A stretch of DNA of 64,000 nt from the NCBI GenBank assembly GCA_025938935.1, contig JAPCWB010000001.1, positions 2,914,001 to 2,978,000 on the forward strand, read 5' to 3'. Source of the DNA: Novosphingobium sp. MW5. GTDB taxonomy: Bacteria; Pseudomonadota; Alphaproteobacteria; Sphingomonadales; Sphingomonadaceae. The notes beneath the pieces were generated by a model. That model was not told where the DNA came from. It saw only the letters and a list, made by a program, of their open reading frames with translations, and made no database searches. Positions 51,543-61,748 of this stretch are shown here, piece after piece. The translations under genes were made by a program, and so were the position numbers. Each line of letters starts with the position of its first letter. Position 1 is the stretch's first letter.

Positions 51543-53324
51543 TCAACCCTTTGACGGCTCGACAACCCGCAGGTGCAGTTCGCGCAGCTGCTTGTGTTCC
51601 GCCTGCGAAGGCGCGCCCATCAGCAGGTCTTCGGCGCGCTGGTTCATCGGGAACAGCGTGATCTCGCGCAGGTTCTGCACGCCGCAGAGCAGCATGACCA
51701 TGCGGTCCACGCCGGCCGCCATGCCGCCGTGCGGCGGAGCGCCGTACTGGAAGGCGCGGTACATGCCGCCGAAACGCTCTTCGACGTCGGCCTGGGTCAG
51801 GCCGGTCAGTTCGAACGCCTTGACCATGAGGTCCGGGTGCTGGTTGCGGATCGAGCCCGAGGCGAGCTCGTAACCATTGCAGACCATGTCGTACTGGAAC
51901 GCCTTGATCGAAAGCGGATCCTGCGTTTCCAGCGCCTCAAGCCCGCCCTGCGGCATCGAGAACGGGTTGTGCGCGAAGTCGACCTTCTTGTTGTCCTCGT
52001 CCCATTCATAGAACGGGAAGTCGACGATCCAGCAAAAGCGGAAGGCGTCCTTTTCGACGATGTCCAGCGTCTCCCCCACACGGGTGCGCGCCGCACCGGC
52101 GAGCTTCGCTGCCTGAGCCTCGTTACCCGCGGCAAAGAAGGCGCCGTCATCGGGGCCAAGGCCCAGGCTGTCCCACAGCGCGGCCATCTTGTCCTCGCCG
52201 TGGTTCTTGGCAATCGGACCGCCGAAGACGCCGTCTTTGCGGGTGGCATAGCCAAGCCCGGCATGGCCTTCGCTGCGCGCCCATTCGTTCATTTCGTCGA
52301 AGAACTTGCGGCTCAGGCCAGCCGTGTTCGGCGCCGGGATCAGGCGGACCTTGCCGCCGGTGCCGACGATCTTTTCGAACAGGCCAAAGCCCGACTGTTC
52401 GAATTCGGCAGTCACGTCGCGGATGATCAGCGGGTTGCGCAGGTCCGGCTTGTCCGTGCCGTAATCGAGCATCGCCTGGGCATAGGGAATGCGCGGGAAC
52501 GTGCCGGCAGGAGTAACCTTCCGGCCATCGGCGAAGGTTTCGAAGATGCCGGCCATGACCGGCTCCATCGTTTCCCACACCTCTTCCTGCGTGACGAAGC
52601 TCATCTCGAGGTCCAGCTGGTAGAACTCGCCCGGCAGGCGGTCGGCGCGCGGGTCTTCGTCGCGGAAGCAGGGAGCGATCTGGAAATAGCGGTCGAAGCC
52701 GGCAACCATCAGCAGCTGCTTGTACTGCTGGGGCGCCTGCGGCAGCGCGAAGAACTTGCCCGGGTGGATGCGGCTCGGCACGAGGAAGTCGCGCGCGCCT
52801 TCGGGACTGCTTGCGGTGAGGATCGGGGTGGAAAACTCGGTGAAGCCGATGTCTTCCATCCGCTTGCGCGTTTCCTTGATCACCGCCGTCCGCTTCATGA
52901 TATTGGCGTGCAGCGTTTCCCGGCGCAGGTCGAGGAAGCGGTACTTGAGGCGGATTTCCTCGGGATATTCCTGCTCACCCGCCACCGGCATCGGCAGTTC
53001 CTCGGCCTTGCTTAGCACGGTCACGCCGCGGGCAAAGACCTCGATCTCGCCGGTCGAAAGGTTCGCGTTCACCGTACCCGCGCCGCGCGCCTTCACCTCA
53101 CCATCGATGGTGACGACGCTTTCCACGCGCAGCCCTTCGAGCACCGGCAGCGCCGGGCTATCGGCATCGGCGACGATCTGCGTCATGCCGTAATGGTCGC
53201 GCAGGTCGACGAAGAGCACGCCGCCATGGTCGCGCTTGCGGTGGATCCAGCCCGATAGGCGGACCGACTGGCCCACTTCGGCAGCGGAGAGGGCACCGCA
53301 GGTGTGCGAACGATAAATATGCAT
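51543..53324 (-). CDS. aspS: aspartyl-tRNA synthetase
   Basis: 593 residues from the ATG at 53324 ([19 protein letters not shown]). OB-fold anticodon-binding domain ([23 protein letters not shown]), class II motif 2 ([24 protein letters not shown]), and motif 3 ([16 protein letters not shown]), with the GAD insertion of bacterial AspRS in the middle. It attaches Asp to tRNA-Asp; alphaproteobacterial forms are often non-discriminating and also load tRNA-Asn. Divergent from rnd. Confidence 0.95.
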   Translation of the reverse strand: MHIYRSHTCGALSAAEVGQSVRLSGWIHRKRDHGGVLFVDLRDHYGMTQIVADADSPALPVLEGLRVESVVTIDGEVKARGAGTVNANLSTGEIEVFARGVTVLSKAEELPMPVAGEQEYPEEIRLKYRFLDLRRETLHANIMKRTAVIKETRKRMEDIGFTEFSTPILTASSPEGARDFLVPSRIHPGKFFALPQAPQQYKQLLMVAGFDRYFQIAPCFRDEDPRADRLPGEFYQLDLEMSFVTQEEVWETMEPVMAGIFETFADGRKVTPAGTFPRIPYAQAMLDYGTDKPDLRNPLIIRDVTAEFEQSGFGLFEKIVGTGGKVRLIPAPNTAGLSRKFFDEMNEWARSEGHAGLGYATRKDGVFGGPIAKNHGEDKMAALWDSLGLGPDDGAFFAAGNEAQAAKLAGAARTRVGETLDIVEKDAFRFCWIVDFPFYEWDEDNKKVDFAHNPFSMPQGGLEALETQDPLSIKAFQYDMVCNGYELASGSIRNQHPDLMVKAFELTGLTQADVEERFGGMYRAFQYGAPPHGGMAAGVDRMVMLLCGVQNLREITLFPMNQRAEDLLMGAPSQAEHKQLRELHLRVVEPSKG

Positions 53325-53440
53325 CGAAACTCTTTCCAATCGGCCCACTTTGTTGCAGGGGCGAAAGCGCGGGCTAACAGGCGAAACCCGCATTTTTGTC
53401 AAGCCGCGAGCCCGCACGGGCTCACTTACAGATAAGAAAC

Positions 53441-54636
53441 ATGAAAATACACAAGCTCATTTCCGATTCCGAATCGCTCGCTGCCCTTTGCGATCGCTTG
53501 TCCCAGGCCGAATTCGTCTGCGTCGACACCGAATTCATGCGCGAGAACACCTATTGGCCCGAACTCTGCCTGATCCAGATCGCCGATAGCGAGGAAGCCG
53601 CCGCGATCGATCCGATGGCACCGGGGCTCGACATGACCCCGCTGTTGGACCTGCTGGTCGATAACGAGGACGTCCTGAAGGTCTTCCACGCCGGCGGGCA
53701 GGACGTGGAAATCATCTACAACATCACCGGGCGTACCCCGCACCCGATCTTCGACACACAGATCGCGATGATGGCGATTAGCCAGAGCGAGCAGATCGGC
53801 TATTCCAACCTGTGCGAGTCATGGCTCGGCATCACGGTGGACAAGGGCGCGCGCTTTACCGACTGGTCGCGCAGGCCGCTGGATGCCCGCCAGATCGACT
53901 ACGCGATTGGCGACGTTACCCACCTCTCCAAGATCTTTCCCAAGATCCTCAATCGCCTGATCAAGACCGGCCGTGGCGTCTGGCTCAATGCCGAGATGGA
54001 AAAGCTCGCCGATCCAGACAATTACAAGAACGATCCCGATCAAGCCTGGCAGCGCATCCGCGCGGCGGGGCGCAATCCCGCAATGCTCGGCCGGCTCAAG
54101 GCCCTCGCCCGCTGGCGTGAGGTCGAGGCGCAGGACAAAAATATCCCGCGCGGCCGCATTGCCCGTGACGAGACGCTGGCCGACATCGCCAGCCACCCGC
54201 CGCGCCAGCAGGCCGACCTTGCCAAGGTGCGCGGGCTTTCGCCGGCGTGGAAGGAAAACGAGATCGGCCGCCGCATGATGGCCGCGATCGAGGCTTCGAA
54301 GCCGCTCACCGACGACGAACTCCCCCGCGCACCCCGCGCGGCGCCCCGCTCGGCAAGGAAGGCGCGCTGGTCGCGGACCTGCTCAAGTTGCTGCTCAAGA
54401 TCCGCAGCCGCGAAATCGACGTCGCCTCGCGCCTGCTGGCGCGCAGCGATGACCTCGAGCTGCTGGCAGCAGGGGTTCGCAAGAACCTGCCGCTGCTCGA
54501 AGGCTGGCGTTTCGATGTCTTCGGCCACGATGCGCTTGACCTGGTCGAAGGCAAGATGGCCTTTGCCGTGGTCAACGGAAAGCTGAAGATGACCCACGTG
54601 GATGACGTGGTGGAAGAGGACGAGACGGCGGGCTGA
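53441..54636 (+). CDS. rnd: ribonuclease D (frameshifted)
   Basis: About 398 residues when repaired. DEDD exonuclease domain: [23 protein letters not shown] (DxE), [13 protein letters not shown] (second Asp), [21 protein letters not shown], and [28 protein letters not shown] (DEDDy Tyr-Asp). The HRDC domain follows ([35 protein letters not shown]). Near 54320-54350, in a C/G-rich run, the frame shifts, and the rest ([41 protein letters not shown]... to ETAG) completes the protein at 54636. Trims 3' ends of tRNA precursors. Confidence 0.9.
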
Positions 54637-54728
54637 GTGATGCCGCGCACGGGATACTAATCGCCGGAGCGCGTTGCACTTTGCACCTTATGATCTACAC
54701 TGTCTCAAATCTGAGGCGGGAGTTGGAC

Positions 54729-55847
54729 GTGCAAAAGCTCAAAGTTGTCATAATCGGTTCAGGCAACATTGGCGGCATCTCCGCACGTTGCCTGCAAGGC
54801 CGCGAAGATGTGGAACTCGTGGGCGTATGGAGCCGCTCGCAGAACATCGGCATTGATGCCGGGCTGCTCGATACGGACATTCCTTCCGGCGTAACCATCA
54901 CTGACGACCGGAACGCGATTTTTGCGCTGAAGCCGGATTGCGCCGTCATGGCACTCAATATCCGCGATCCGCTCGAGGCCCAGAACGTCAATGAAGTCTG
55001 GCACGTCGATCTGCTGGAGGCAGGCATCAACGTGGTCACGGCCAGCGATGGATCTCTCGTCTATCCCCCTTCCCACGCCGATCAGGGCTATGTCGGCAGG
55101 CTGGAAGCCGCGGCTGTGAAAGGCGGGGCGACTCTCTATGCCAATGGGCAGGAACCCGGGTTCGTCGATCATATGGCCCTGTTGGCGACAACGCTCAGCA
55201 ACACGATCAAGCGCATTACCTCTTACGAGCTGTTCGATTATTCGATGGTCCAGGCACGCGAGGAAATGGCGCTGATCTTCGGCTTTGACGAGGCGCCGGA
55301 CTATCAGGCCTTGCTCGAACGTCCTGGCTCGCAGCTTTACGTTTGGGGCGGACCGCTGATGAACGTGGCGGACAAGCTCGGCTATCAGATCGAGCGAATG
55401 GAAGAATCCTATGAGAAGCGGACGACCGACCGGGATATCCCCGTCGGCTTCGGCACGATCGCCGCAGGCAAGGTTGCGGCGATCCGAATTCGCACCAGCG
55501 CCATTATCGAAGGGCGCGAAGCCATTGTCGTCGAGCACGTCAACCGGATGTGTGACGATATCGCGCCGGAATGGAAAAAGGCCGATTCACACGGCGCGAT
55601 GCGGATAGAGGTCGAGGGAGATCCTAACATTTCGCTCGAATGCATGATCGGGGATCGCAACAAGCCCGAAGACCTTGGATATGACGGTTACCTCATGACC
55701 GCCATGCGGATCGTCAATGCCATCCCCTATGTCTGCGCCGCGCCTCCGGGGCTGACGAACTTCCGGGAATTGCCCCTCACCACGCCGACCAGCGCCTTCC
55801 GCAGCGATGCGGTCACCGTCGACCACAAGATCCTGCGGCAGACTTGA
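54729..55847 (+). CDS. dihydrodipicolinate reductase-like NAD(P)-dependent dehydrogenase
   Basis: 372 residues from a GTG at 54729 with GGGAG six bases before it. N-terminal Rossmann fold: VVIIGSGNIGGISARCLQGREDVELVGVWSRS; then ALKPDCAVMALN and a DapB/diaminopentanoate-dehydrogenase-like substrate domain (INVVTASDGSLVYPP, LYANGQEPGFVDHMALLATTLSNTIKRI). It is longer than DapB (about 250-270) and resembles the 2,4-diaminopentanoate or amino-acid dehydrogenase-like relatives. It has no clear partner genes; oxyR is 257 bases downstream. Substrate unknown. A catabolic rather than lysine-biosynthetic role is more likely since its length and C-terminus differ from DapB. Confidence 0.7.
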   Translation: MQKLKVVIIGSGNIGGISARCLQGREDVELVGVWSRSQNIGIDAGLLDTDIPSGVTITDDRNAIFALKPDCAVMALNIRDPLEAQNVNEVWHVDLLEAGINVVTASDGSLVYPPSHADQGYVGRLEAAAVKGGATLYANGQEPGFVDHMALLATTLSNTIKRITSYELFDYSMVQAREEMALIFGFDEAPDYQALLERPGSQLYVWGGPLMNVADKLGYQIERMEESYEKRTTDRDIPVGFGTIAAGKVAAIRIRTSAIIEGREAIVVEHVNRMCDDIAPEWKKADSHGAMRIEVEGDPNISLECMIGDRNKPEDLGYDGYLMTAMRIVNAIPYVCAAPPGLTNFRELPLTTPTSAFRSDAVTVDHKILRQT

Positions 55848-55977
55848 GGCGGCCAGAAGCACTGCCTTCGGTCTCCGCACTTTCCTACATGAAGCTGCCG
55901 GGCGATAAAGCCGCCATGGTCCAGCACGCGTTCCCGAAAGTCATGCTCCGCACTGATCCTGATATTTTATCTATTAC

Positions 55978-56000
55978 AGCCATAAGCTTGCATGGCTTAT
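55978..56000. promoter_or_regulatory. LysR-type inverted repeat upstream of oxyR
   Basis: AGCCAT (55978-55983), eight bases, ATGGCT (55992-55997), with an offset ATAAG-N9-CTTAT (55982-56000), in an AT-rich part of the 257-base gap between the dehydrogenase gene and oxyR. The T-N11-A spacing is that of LysR-family sites. OxyR autoregulation is the simplest reading. The rest of the gap shows no gene. Confidence 0.4.
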
Positions 56001-56103
56001 TTCCCATTTTAAGTAAGAATGCCAGTTCTCCTTCAGGACTGTGTCCAGTGTGTCCAGTCCATCGCCGCCTTGTGCGCCCCCTGCGTTGCGCTAGGATCGC
56101 CGC

Positions 56104-57000
56104 ATGACCGTTTACCACCCCACGCTCAAGCAGCTTCAGTACCTCGTGTCCTTGCATGAGCACGGTCACTTTGGCCGCGCGGCGGAGGCCTGTTTCGTCT
56201 CGCAATCGACGCTTTCGGCGGGGCTGCGCGATCTGGAAACGCTGCTTGGCGTGGTGCTGGTGGAGCGGACCAAGCGCGCCGTGCGCTTCACCCCGCTGGG
56301 CAATGCCGTGGTTGCCAAGGCGCACCGGCTGCTGCGCGAGGCGGAAGAGCTTTCCGACATGGTGCAGAGCGCCGGCCAGCCGCTTTCGGGCGAGGTGCGG
56401 ATGAGCGTGATCCCGACGATTGCGCCCTTCCTGCTGCCCCGAATGTTGCCCCGCCTGCGCCGCGAACGGCCCGCGCTGAAGCTCTACCTGCGCGAGGAAA
56501 CCAGCGCGGCGGCCATCGAATCGCTGCACCATGGCCGGGCGGACTGCGTGCTGCTGGCGCTGCCCTTCCCCACCGGCGAGGTCGAGAAGGAGACGATCGA
56601 GCTGGACGCGCTCTACGTTGCCTTTCCCAAGGACGATCCGCGCGATCCGCCCAGCGAGGTTCCTCCCGAAGCGATCGACGAGAACCGGCTGCTGCTGCTC
56701 GAGGACGGGCACTGCCTGAAGGACCATGCCCTCGCCGCCTGCAACCGCCCGGAACTGCGCGCTTCCGCCACCATGATCGGCACTTCGCTTCACACGCTTG
56801 TGCAGATGGTCGACAACGGCCTGGGGCTGACCATGCTGCCGGAAATGGCAATCGATGCAGGCATCCTGAACGGCACCAACGTGGTCGCACGGCCTCTGCT
56901 CTCACAGACGGCCAACCGCGAAATTGCGCTGGTCTGGCGGCGCAACAGCCCGCGCTCGGAAGAGTTCCGGCTGCTGGCCGAGGAGCTTCGGGCCGGATAG
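56104..57000 (+). CDS. oxyR: hydrogen-peroxide-sensing LysR-family regulator OxyR
   Basis: 298 residues. LysR helix-turn-helix at the N-terminus (LKQLQYLVSLHEHGHFGRAAEACFVSQSTLSAGLRDLETLLG). The effector domain contains the redox cysteines in LLLLEDGHCLKDHALAACNRPE, matching the GHCLRDQ...C pattern of OxyR, where the two Cys form a disulfide on peroxide exposure. GTSLHTLVQMVDNGLGLTMLPEMA is also OxyR-like. It controls catalase and peroxiredoxin genes elsewhere, perhaps also the Prx5 gene at 48215. Confidence 0.92.
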   Translation: MTVYHPTLKQLQYLVSLHEHGHFGRAAEACFVSQSTLSAGLRDLETLLGVVLVERTKRAVRFTPLGNAVVAKAHRLLREAEELSDMVQSAGQPLSGEVRMSVIPTIAPFLLPRMLPRLRRERPALKLYLREETSAAAIESLHHGRADCVLLALPFPTGEVEKETIELDALYVAFPKDDPRDPPSEVPPEAIDENRLLLLEDGHCLKDHALAACNRPELRASATMIGTSLHTLVQMVDNGLGLTMLPEMAIDAGILNGTNVVARPLLSQTANREIALVWRRNSPRSEEFRLLAEELRAG

Positions 57001-57069
57001 GGATTTTACCGTTGTTGCCGGGCACCAGCCGTGGCATCATTCATCGTTCGCAATCTGGGGATTCGGGGC

Positions 57070-57906
57070 ATGAAACTTCAAGGCAAGGCGCTCATCCGCA
57101 ATCTGGTGATCGGCGTAATCGCGGTAGATGCCGTTGGCATTTACATGCTGAAGGATCGACTGTCCGACCCGTCGCACAACAGCGTTTCCGCGCTCGAACA
57201 GGAAGCCCTGGCGCTATCCGCAAGTCCTGCGGCGCAAAGCCCCAATCATCCGCCACTGCCCGGCATCACACCGGTAGAGTCACCCAAGGCCGCCGCTTCG
57301 CCTGAGGCCCTGGCCAGCCGCGAACTGCCCAAGCCTGCGTTTGGCACTGCTCCTGCTGCGCCCGCTGCGCCCGCTGCGGCACCGAAGATGGTCGAAGCGC
57401 CGCGCGCTGTGGCTGCCCCGGCGCCCGCGAAGGCCAAGCCAGCCGCGGCCCCGGCGCTCGCCAAGGCACCGGTTGCAGCAGTCACTCCGGCCAGGCCCGC
57501 TGCCAAGGCGGCGCCGCAGACCGGCTTCGTGGCCAAGCGGACGATTACCGTTCCGCGGGTTGCCTCGGCAGCCAGCACCAAGGCTCCGGTCACCGTTTCA
57601 ACCAAGACCATGCCGAGCCCCAAGTTCGGTAAGGTGGCGGAGCACAAGCGTGCGTCCTTCACCAAGGCCTTTGGCGTTTCGCATGCCAAGCCGTCCGTCG
57701 CGGTGATTGCGGCCAGCGGTTCGCTGCTCCAGTCCGCGCCGATGGTGACCGCTGAATTCGCTCCGGACGCGACCCAGCCGGCACCGGAAGCGGTGGAAGT
57801 GACCACCCTTGCGGTTGCCACCCCGGTTGATGCCGCGCCCAGCCCTGCTCCGACGCATGATGCGCCCGTCCAGATGGAACTCGAGCTTCCGGCGCGCGAC
57901 CAATAA
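57070..57906 (+). CDS. hypothetical Ala/Pro-rich membrane-anchored protein
   Basis: 278 residues from the ATG at 57070. One N-terminal hydrophobic segment (LIRNLVIGVIAVDAVGIYML, about residues 8-27) is followed by a low-complexity region of Ala, Pro, Lys and Val (about 80-170) with no recognisable domain. It ends with ELELPARDQ. A TonB-like or periplasmic spacer role would fit such composition, but the C-terminus does not show the TonB fold. It shares the strand with oxyR 69 bases upstream and is convergent with pgsA. I do not recognise a family. Confidence 0.55.
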   Translation: MKLQGKALIRNLVIGVIAVDAVGIYMLKDRLSDPSHNSVSALEQEALALSASPAAQSPNHPPLPGITPVESPKAAASPEALASRELPKPAFGTAPAAPAAPAAAPKMVEAPRAVAAPAPAKAKPAAAPALAKAPVAAVTPARPAAKAAPQTGFVAKRTITVPRVASAASTKAPVTVSTKTMPSPKFGKVAEHKRASFTKAFGVSHAKPSVAVIAASGSLLQSAPMVTAEFAPDATQPAPEAVEVTTLAVATPVDAAPSPAPTHDAPVQMELELPARDQ

Positions 57907-57934
57907 ACCGGTTCGCCCGGATTCAATCCAAGCC

Positions 57935-58507
57935 TCAATCCATGTGCTTGAGGCCGATGCGCAGGTAATCCCAGCCGGTAATCACGGTCAGCACTGCGGC
58001 GCCCCACAGCGTAACCAGCCCGAACACGTGCGGCAGGTTGAGCTCCGTTCCGGGGATCAGCCAGCCGGGCAGCCCGCCCGCCAAAATGAACGAGCCGAGC
58101 GCCAGGATCTGGAAGGTTGTCTTCCACTTGGCCAGCCGCGAAACCGGCACTGAAACGCGCAGGCCGCCCAAGAATTCGCGCAGGCCCGAAACCGCGATCT
58201 CACGCAGCAGGATGACGAGCGCGGCAATTACGTGGACACCCGCCACGTCATGGTTCGCGACAAGAATCACGATGACCGCGGCGATCATGATCTTGTCGGC
58301 AATCGGATCGAGGAACTGCCCGAGCTTGCTCACCATTCCGCGCGAACGAGCAAGGTAACCGTCAAAATAGTCGGTCACGCCCATCAGCGCATAGACGACC
58401 CATGCAGCAAGGTATCCAGCCGCCCAGCCTGGCCACCACATCAGCCAGACAAGCAGCGGCACGGCGAAGATGCGGGACAGGGTGAGGATATTGGGCAGTG
58501 TCAGCAC
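57935..58507 (-). CDS. pgsA: CDP-diacylglycerol-glycerol-3-phosphate 3-phosphatidyltransferase
   Basis: 190 residues from the GTG at 58507 (VLTLPNILTLSRIFAVP), the normal N-terminus of PgsA; a GTG at 58564 would add 19 non-homologous residues. CDP-alcohol phosphotransferase motif DYFDGYLARSRGMVSKLGQFLDPIADK (D-G-A-R-G-D-D type) and four or more membrane helices. It makes phosphatidylglycerophosphate, the precursor of phosphatidylglycerol and cardiolipin. Divergent from the lysophospholipid-transporter-like gene, in keeping with a membrane-lipid theme. Confidence 0.92.
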   Translation of the reverse strand: MLTLPNILTLSRIFAVPLLVWLMWWPGWAAGYLAAWVVYALMGVTDYFDGYLARSRGMVSKLGQFLDPIADKIMIAAVIVILVANHDVAGVHVIAALVILLREIAVSGLREFLGGLRVSVPVSRLAKWKTTFQILALGSFILAGGLPGWLIPGTELNLPHVFGLVTLWGAAVLTVITGWDYLRIGLKHMD

Positions 58508-58655
58508 GGCCGTTTCCGCTTTCCTACCCGGTTGAAACTGCGGTACATAATCATCCCTGTCCACAAGCCAGCGCTGCGCCGATGCGCTTCGCTCTTGTCC
58601 CTGCCGTAACGCCCGCTAGGGTCTGCCGCCAAACGGGGTAGCTTTCAAGGCAAGC

Positions 58656-59959
58656 ATGACAACTTCCACACACCTGGTGCGCCAACGGCGCTTCCTGCCC
58701 CTGTTCGTCACCCAGTTGCTCGGGGCCTTCAACGACAACCTGTTCAAGAACGCAATGGTGCTGTTCGTCGTCTATTCGGTCTACAATTCCGAAGCGGCGG
58801 AGGCCAAGTTTTCGGCCATTGCCTCGACCGTGTTTATCATTCCGTTCTTCCTGCTCTCGTCGCTCGCCGGGCAGCTTGCCGACATGCGCGACAAGGCCGC
58901 GATCATACGCATCGTGAAATTCTGCGAGATCCTGATCATGGTGGTCGGCGGCGCGGGCCTGTTTCTGGCGTGGAAAGGCATCGGAACCACGACGATCGCC
59001 ATCCCGCTGATGCTGGTCGCACTGTTCGCCATGGGCGTGCATTCGACGTTCTTCGGGCCAATCAAGTACGCCATTCTGCCGCAGCATTTGCGATCCGAAG
59101 AGGTGCTCGCCGGCACCGGCATGGTCGAAGCGGGAACTTACATCGCCATCCTGACAGGGACGATTCTGGCTGGCTGGATCGATGTCGAATGGGCGGCGCT
59201 CGGCGTCATTCTGACGGCGATCATCGGATATGCGGCCGGGCGGCAAGTCCCCCTGCCCCGCCGCAGTCTGAGCCCGAACCGCTCGACTACAACTTCTTCC
59301 GCTCCTCCTACCGCCTGATCCGCCACACCACGCATGACGCCCGTGTGTTCGAGGCGATCATGGCGATCAGCTTTTTCTGGGCCGTGGGTACAGTGCTGTT
59401 CATCCAGTTCCCGCCGCTCGCCAAGAACGTGCTCCACGCCAGCAAGGAAGTGGCGAGCCTGTTCCTCGTGATCTTTTCGGTCGGCATCGCCATCGGATCG
59501 GTCTCGATCAACGCCATGCTCAAAGGCACGGTCTCTGCGCGCTGGTCGGCGCCTTCGGTCATCGTGATGGGGCTGTTCGTGGTAGCCTTTTACCTGGTCT
59601 GCCGGGCATGGCCGCCGATGGAGGATGGGCTGCTCGATGTGGGCGCCTTCATCGCGCGGCCGCTCGCGATCCCACTGCTGCTGTGCCTGCTGGGAATTGC
59701 CGTGGCGGGCGGTATGTTCGTCGTGCCGCTCTATGCCTTCCTCACCACCTTCGTGCCCAAGGCAGAGACCGCGCGAACCATTGCCGCCAACAACATCGTC
59801 AATTCAGGAGCAATGGTGATCGGCTCGTTGGTCGCCATGGCTCTCAGCGCAATGGGCCTGCCATTGCAGGAACAGGTGCTGCTGAGTGCGGCAATGTGCG
59901 TGATATCCGCCCTGCTCGGTGCGCAGCTTTACCGCAGCGAGCGCGCGGCGCGGGGCTGA
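58656..59959 (+). CDS. MFS transporter, LplT-like (lysophospholipid flippase family; frameshifted)
   Basis: About 434 residues when repaired. N-terminal half: FLPLFVTQLLGAFNDNLFKNAMVLFVVY (the GAFNDNLFKNA motif of LplT), FLLSSLAGQLADMRDKAAIIRIVKFCEI, MGVHSTFFGPIKYAILPQHLRSEEVLAGTGMVEAGTYIAIL. The frame shifts at a run of five C near 59246-59250, and the second half (DYNFFRSSYRLIRHTTHDARVFEAIMAISFFWAVG... to YRSERAARG) completes the transporter. LplT moves lysophosphatidylethanolamine inward in other bacteria. Divergent from pgsA, which supports a lipid role; the ligand here is not proven. Confidence 0.85.
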
Positions 59960-60151
59960 TCAGCCGATGAAGGTGGTCACCGCCAGCAGGCAGGCGCTGT
60001 AGGCCATCAGGAAGAGCTTGAGGTCCTCGAGGGTGAAGCGCGCCTTGGCGCGTGCCGGAGCGGCCGCCGTACCGCGGCACACATAAGGCGGCAGGCTCAT
60101 CCGAAAGGGATGGCGGGCGGCTTCATCGGTAACAACAAGGGCTCTTCTCAC
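59960..60151 (-). CDS. small hypothetical membrane protein
   Basis: 63 residues from a GTG at 60151 that has GGAGA nine bases upstream; a TTG at 60166 is an alternative. A basic N-terminal part (PARAKARFTLEDLKLF) leads to one C-terminal transmembrane helix (LFLMAYSACLLAVTTFIG). Convergent with the LplT-like gene with no gap. No family recognised. Confidence 0.5.
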   Translation of the reverse strand: MRRALVVTDEAARHPFRMSLPPYVCRGTAAAPARAKARFTLEDLKLFLMAYSACLLAVTTFIG

Positions 60152-60273
60152 GGGGCCATTCTCCAAACGACTGGCCCCGAATTAAGAACTCCTTCACCAT
60201 CGCACCACCCGGAAAATCGCGGTTAACGCCGCCCATCCCGTTTCGGCACATTAACTTTGCCGAGTCTTTTGAA

Positions 60274-60702
60274 TCACTTGGCGGCCAACTTCAGGATGTG
60301 CTGCCACTCGCTCTCGCGCACCTCGGAAACCGAGAGGCGGAACTTGGTGAGCAGTTCCATTTCGGCAAGTGCCGGATCGGCCTTGATTTCCTTCAGCGTA
60401 ACCGGCCGCTTCAGCTTCTTCACCGGCTTGACCTTCACCGAGGTCCAGCGCCCGGTATCATCGCTCGGGTCCTGGAACGGGCCCTTGCTGATCTTGACGA
60501 TGCCTACGATCTCCACCCCGATGTTGGAGTGATAGAAGAACGCCTCGTCCCCCACCGACATCGCCCGCAGATTAAGGCGCGCGGTGTAATTGCGCACGCC
60601 GTCCCATGTCCCCTCGCCCTCGGCGATCAGGTCATCCCAGCCGTAAACGTCAGGTTCGCTCTTCATCAGCCAGTAGCGTTTGGGCGGTTTGATTTTCGTC
60701 AT
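60274..60702 (-). CDS. EVE domain-containing protein
   Basis: 142 residues from the ATG at 60702. PUA-like EVE domain throughout: YWLMKSEPDVYGWDDLIAEGEGTWDGVRNYTARLNLRAMSVGDEAFFYHSNIGVEIVGIVKI (short segments of the standard motif), then the tail with LTKFRLSVSEVRESEWQHIL. EVE proteins are thought to bind modified bases in nucleic acids. Divergent from the 2-oxoglutarate oxygenase gene with 59 bases between starts. Confidence 0.9.
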   Translation of the reverse strand: MTKIKPPKRYWLMKSEPDVYGWDDLIAEGEGTWDGVRNYTARLNLRAMSVGDEAFFYHSNIGVEIVGIVKISKGPFQDPSDDTGRWTSVKVKPVKKLKRPVTLKEIKADPALAEMELLTKFRLSVSEVRESEWQHILKLAAK

Positions 60703-60761
60703 GAACTTGTCCGTCAAAAGGTCTATGGCGCGCCATTACGCAAATTTGCTGGATAGACCAT

Positions 60762-61706
60762 ATGCCCCTTAACACCCTGCCGGTTTTGTCGCTCGCCGAC
60801 GACCCGGCCAAGTTCGCCCAGGCCATCGGCGACAGTTTCAAGACCTTCGGTTTCGCCATGGTCAAGGACCACGGCATCGATGCCGACCTGATCGACCGCG
60901 CGTGGAAGCTGACCGCAGAATTCTTCGCCCTACCCGAGGAGGAGAAACGCTCCTACCACAACCCCGCTATCGCCGGCGCCCGCGGCTACACCCCCTTCGG
61001 CACCGAGATTGCCAAGGATGCCAAGGCGCACGATCTCAAGGAATTCTGGCACGTTGGCCGCGACCTGCCAGAGGGCAGCCCGCTCGCCGATGCCTCGATG
61101 CCGCCCAACGTCTGGCCAGCCCGGCCCGAAGGCTTCAAGGACCTGTTCCAGGAGCTTTACCGCCAGTTCGACGCCACCGGCGCGACGATCCTCAGCCGCA
61201 TTGCGGTTTACCTCGGTCTGGACGAGCACTGGTTCGATGCAGGGATCGACGATGGCAATTCGGTTATGCGCCTGCTGCACTACCCGCCGCTCCAAAACGT
61301 CGAAGGCGAAGCGATCCGCGCCGGGGCGCATGGCGACATCAACCTGATCACCCTGCTGCTCGGGGCCGAGGAAGCGGGGCTGGAACTGCTCTACAAGGGC
61401 GAGGAATGGATCTCCGCCTCACCGCCGCCGGGGGCGCTGGTGATCAATGTCGGCGACATGCTGGAGCGACTGACGAACCACGTCTTGCCCTCCACCATTC
61501 ACCGCGTTCGCAATCCCGATCCCGAACGCGCGCGTTTCAGCCGTTATTCGATGCCGTTCTTCCTCCACCTGCGCAGCGATTTTCCGATCCGGACGCTGCC
61601 TCAGTGCATTTCGGCGGAGAATCCTGATCGCTATCCGCAGCCGATCACCGCCGACCAGTTCCTGCAGCAGCGGTTGGTCGAGATCGGGCTGAAGAAAAAA
61701 GGCTAA
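60762..61706 (+). CDS. 2-oxoglutarate/Fe(II)-dependent oxygenase, isopenicillin N synthase family
   Basis: 314 residues. N-terminal DIOX_N part (FGFAMVKDHGIDADLIDRAWKLTAEFFALPEEEKRSY), and the catalytic core with the iron triad HGD...H: AGAHGDINLITLLLGAEEAGLELL (His, Asp) and STIHRVRNPDPERARFSRYSMPFFLH, with the RxS motif (RFSRYS) that binds 2-oxoglutarate. The family hydroxylates or desaturates small molecules. It has no pathway partners here. The divergent EVE gene suggests nucleic-acid-related chemistry only by proximity, which is weak. Confidence 0.87.
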   Translation: MPLNTLPVLSLADDPAKFAQAIGDSFKTFGFAMVKDHGIDADLIDRAWKLTAEFFALPEEEKRSYHNPAIAGARGYTPFGTEIAKDAKAHDLKEFWHVGRDLPEGSPLADASMPPNVWPARPEGFKDLFQELYRQFDATGATILSRIAVYLGLDEHWFDAGIDDGNSVMRLLHYPPLQNVEGEAIRAGAHGDINLITLLLGAEEAGLELLYKGEEWISASPPPGALVINVGDMLERLTNHVLPSTIHRVRNPDPERARFSRYSMPFFLHLRSDFPIRTLPQCISAENPDRYPQPITADQFLQQRLVEIGLKKKG

Positions 61707-61748
61707 CCTAAGGGCCTGCAGACTTAACCTTTATTTCATCGCACCTCG

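Noticed and set aside
55847..56104. Direct repeats (GTGTCCAGT) before oxyR as a repeat element or CRISPR
   Set aside because: Only two short copies in tandem with no spacers; no CRISPR array, insertion sequence or integrase was seen anywhere in the window.
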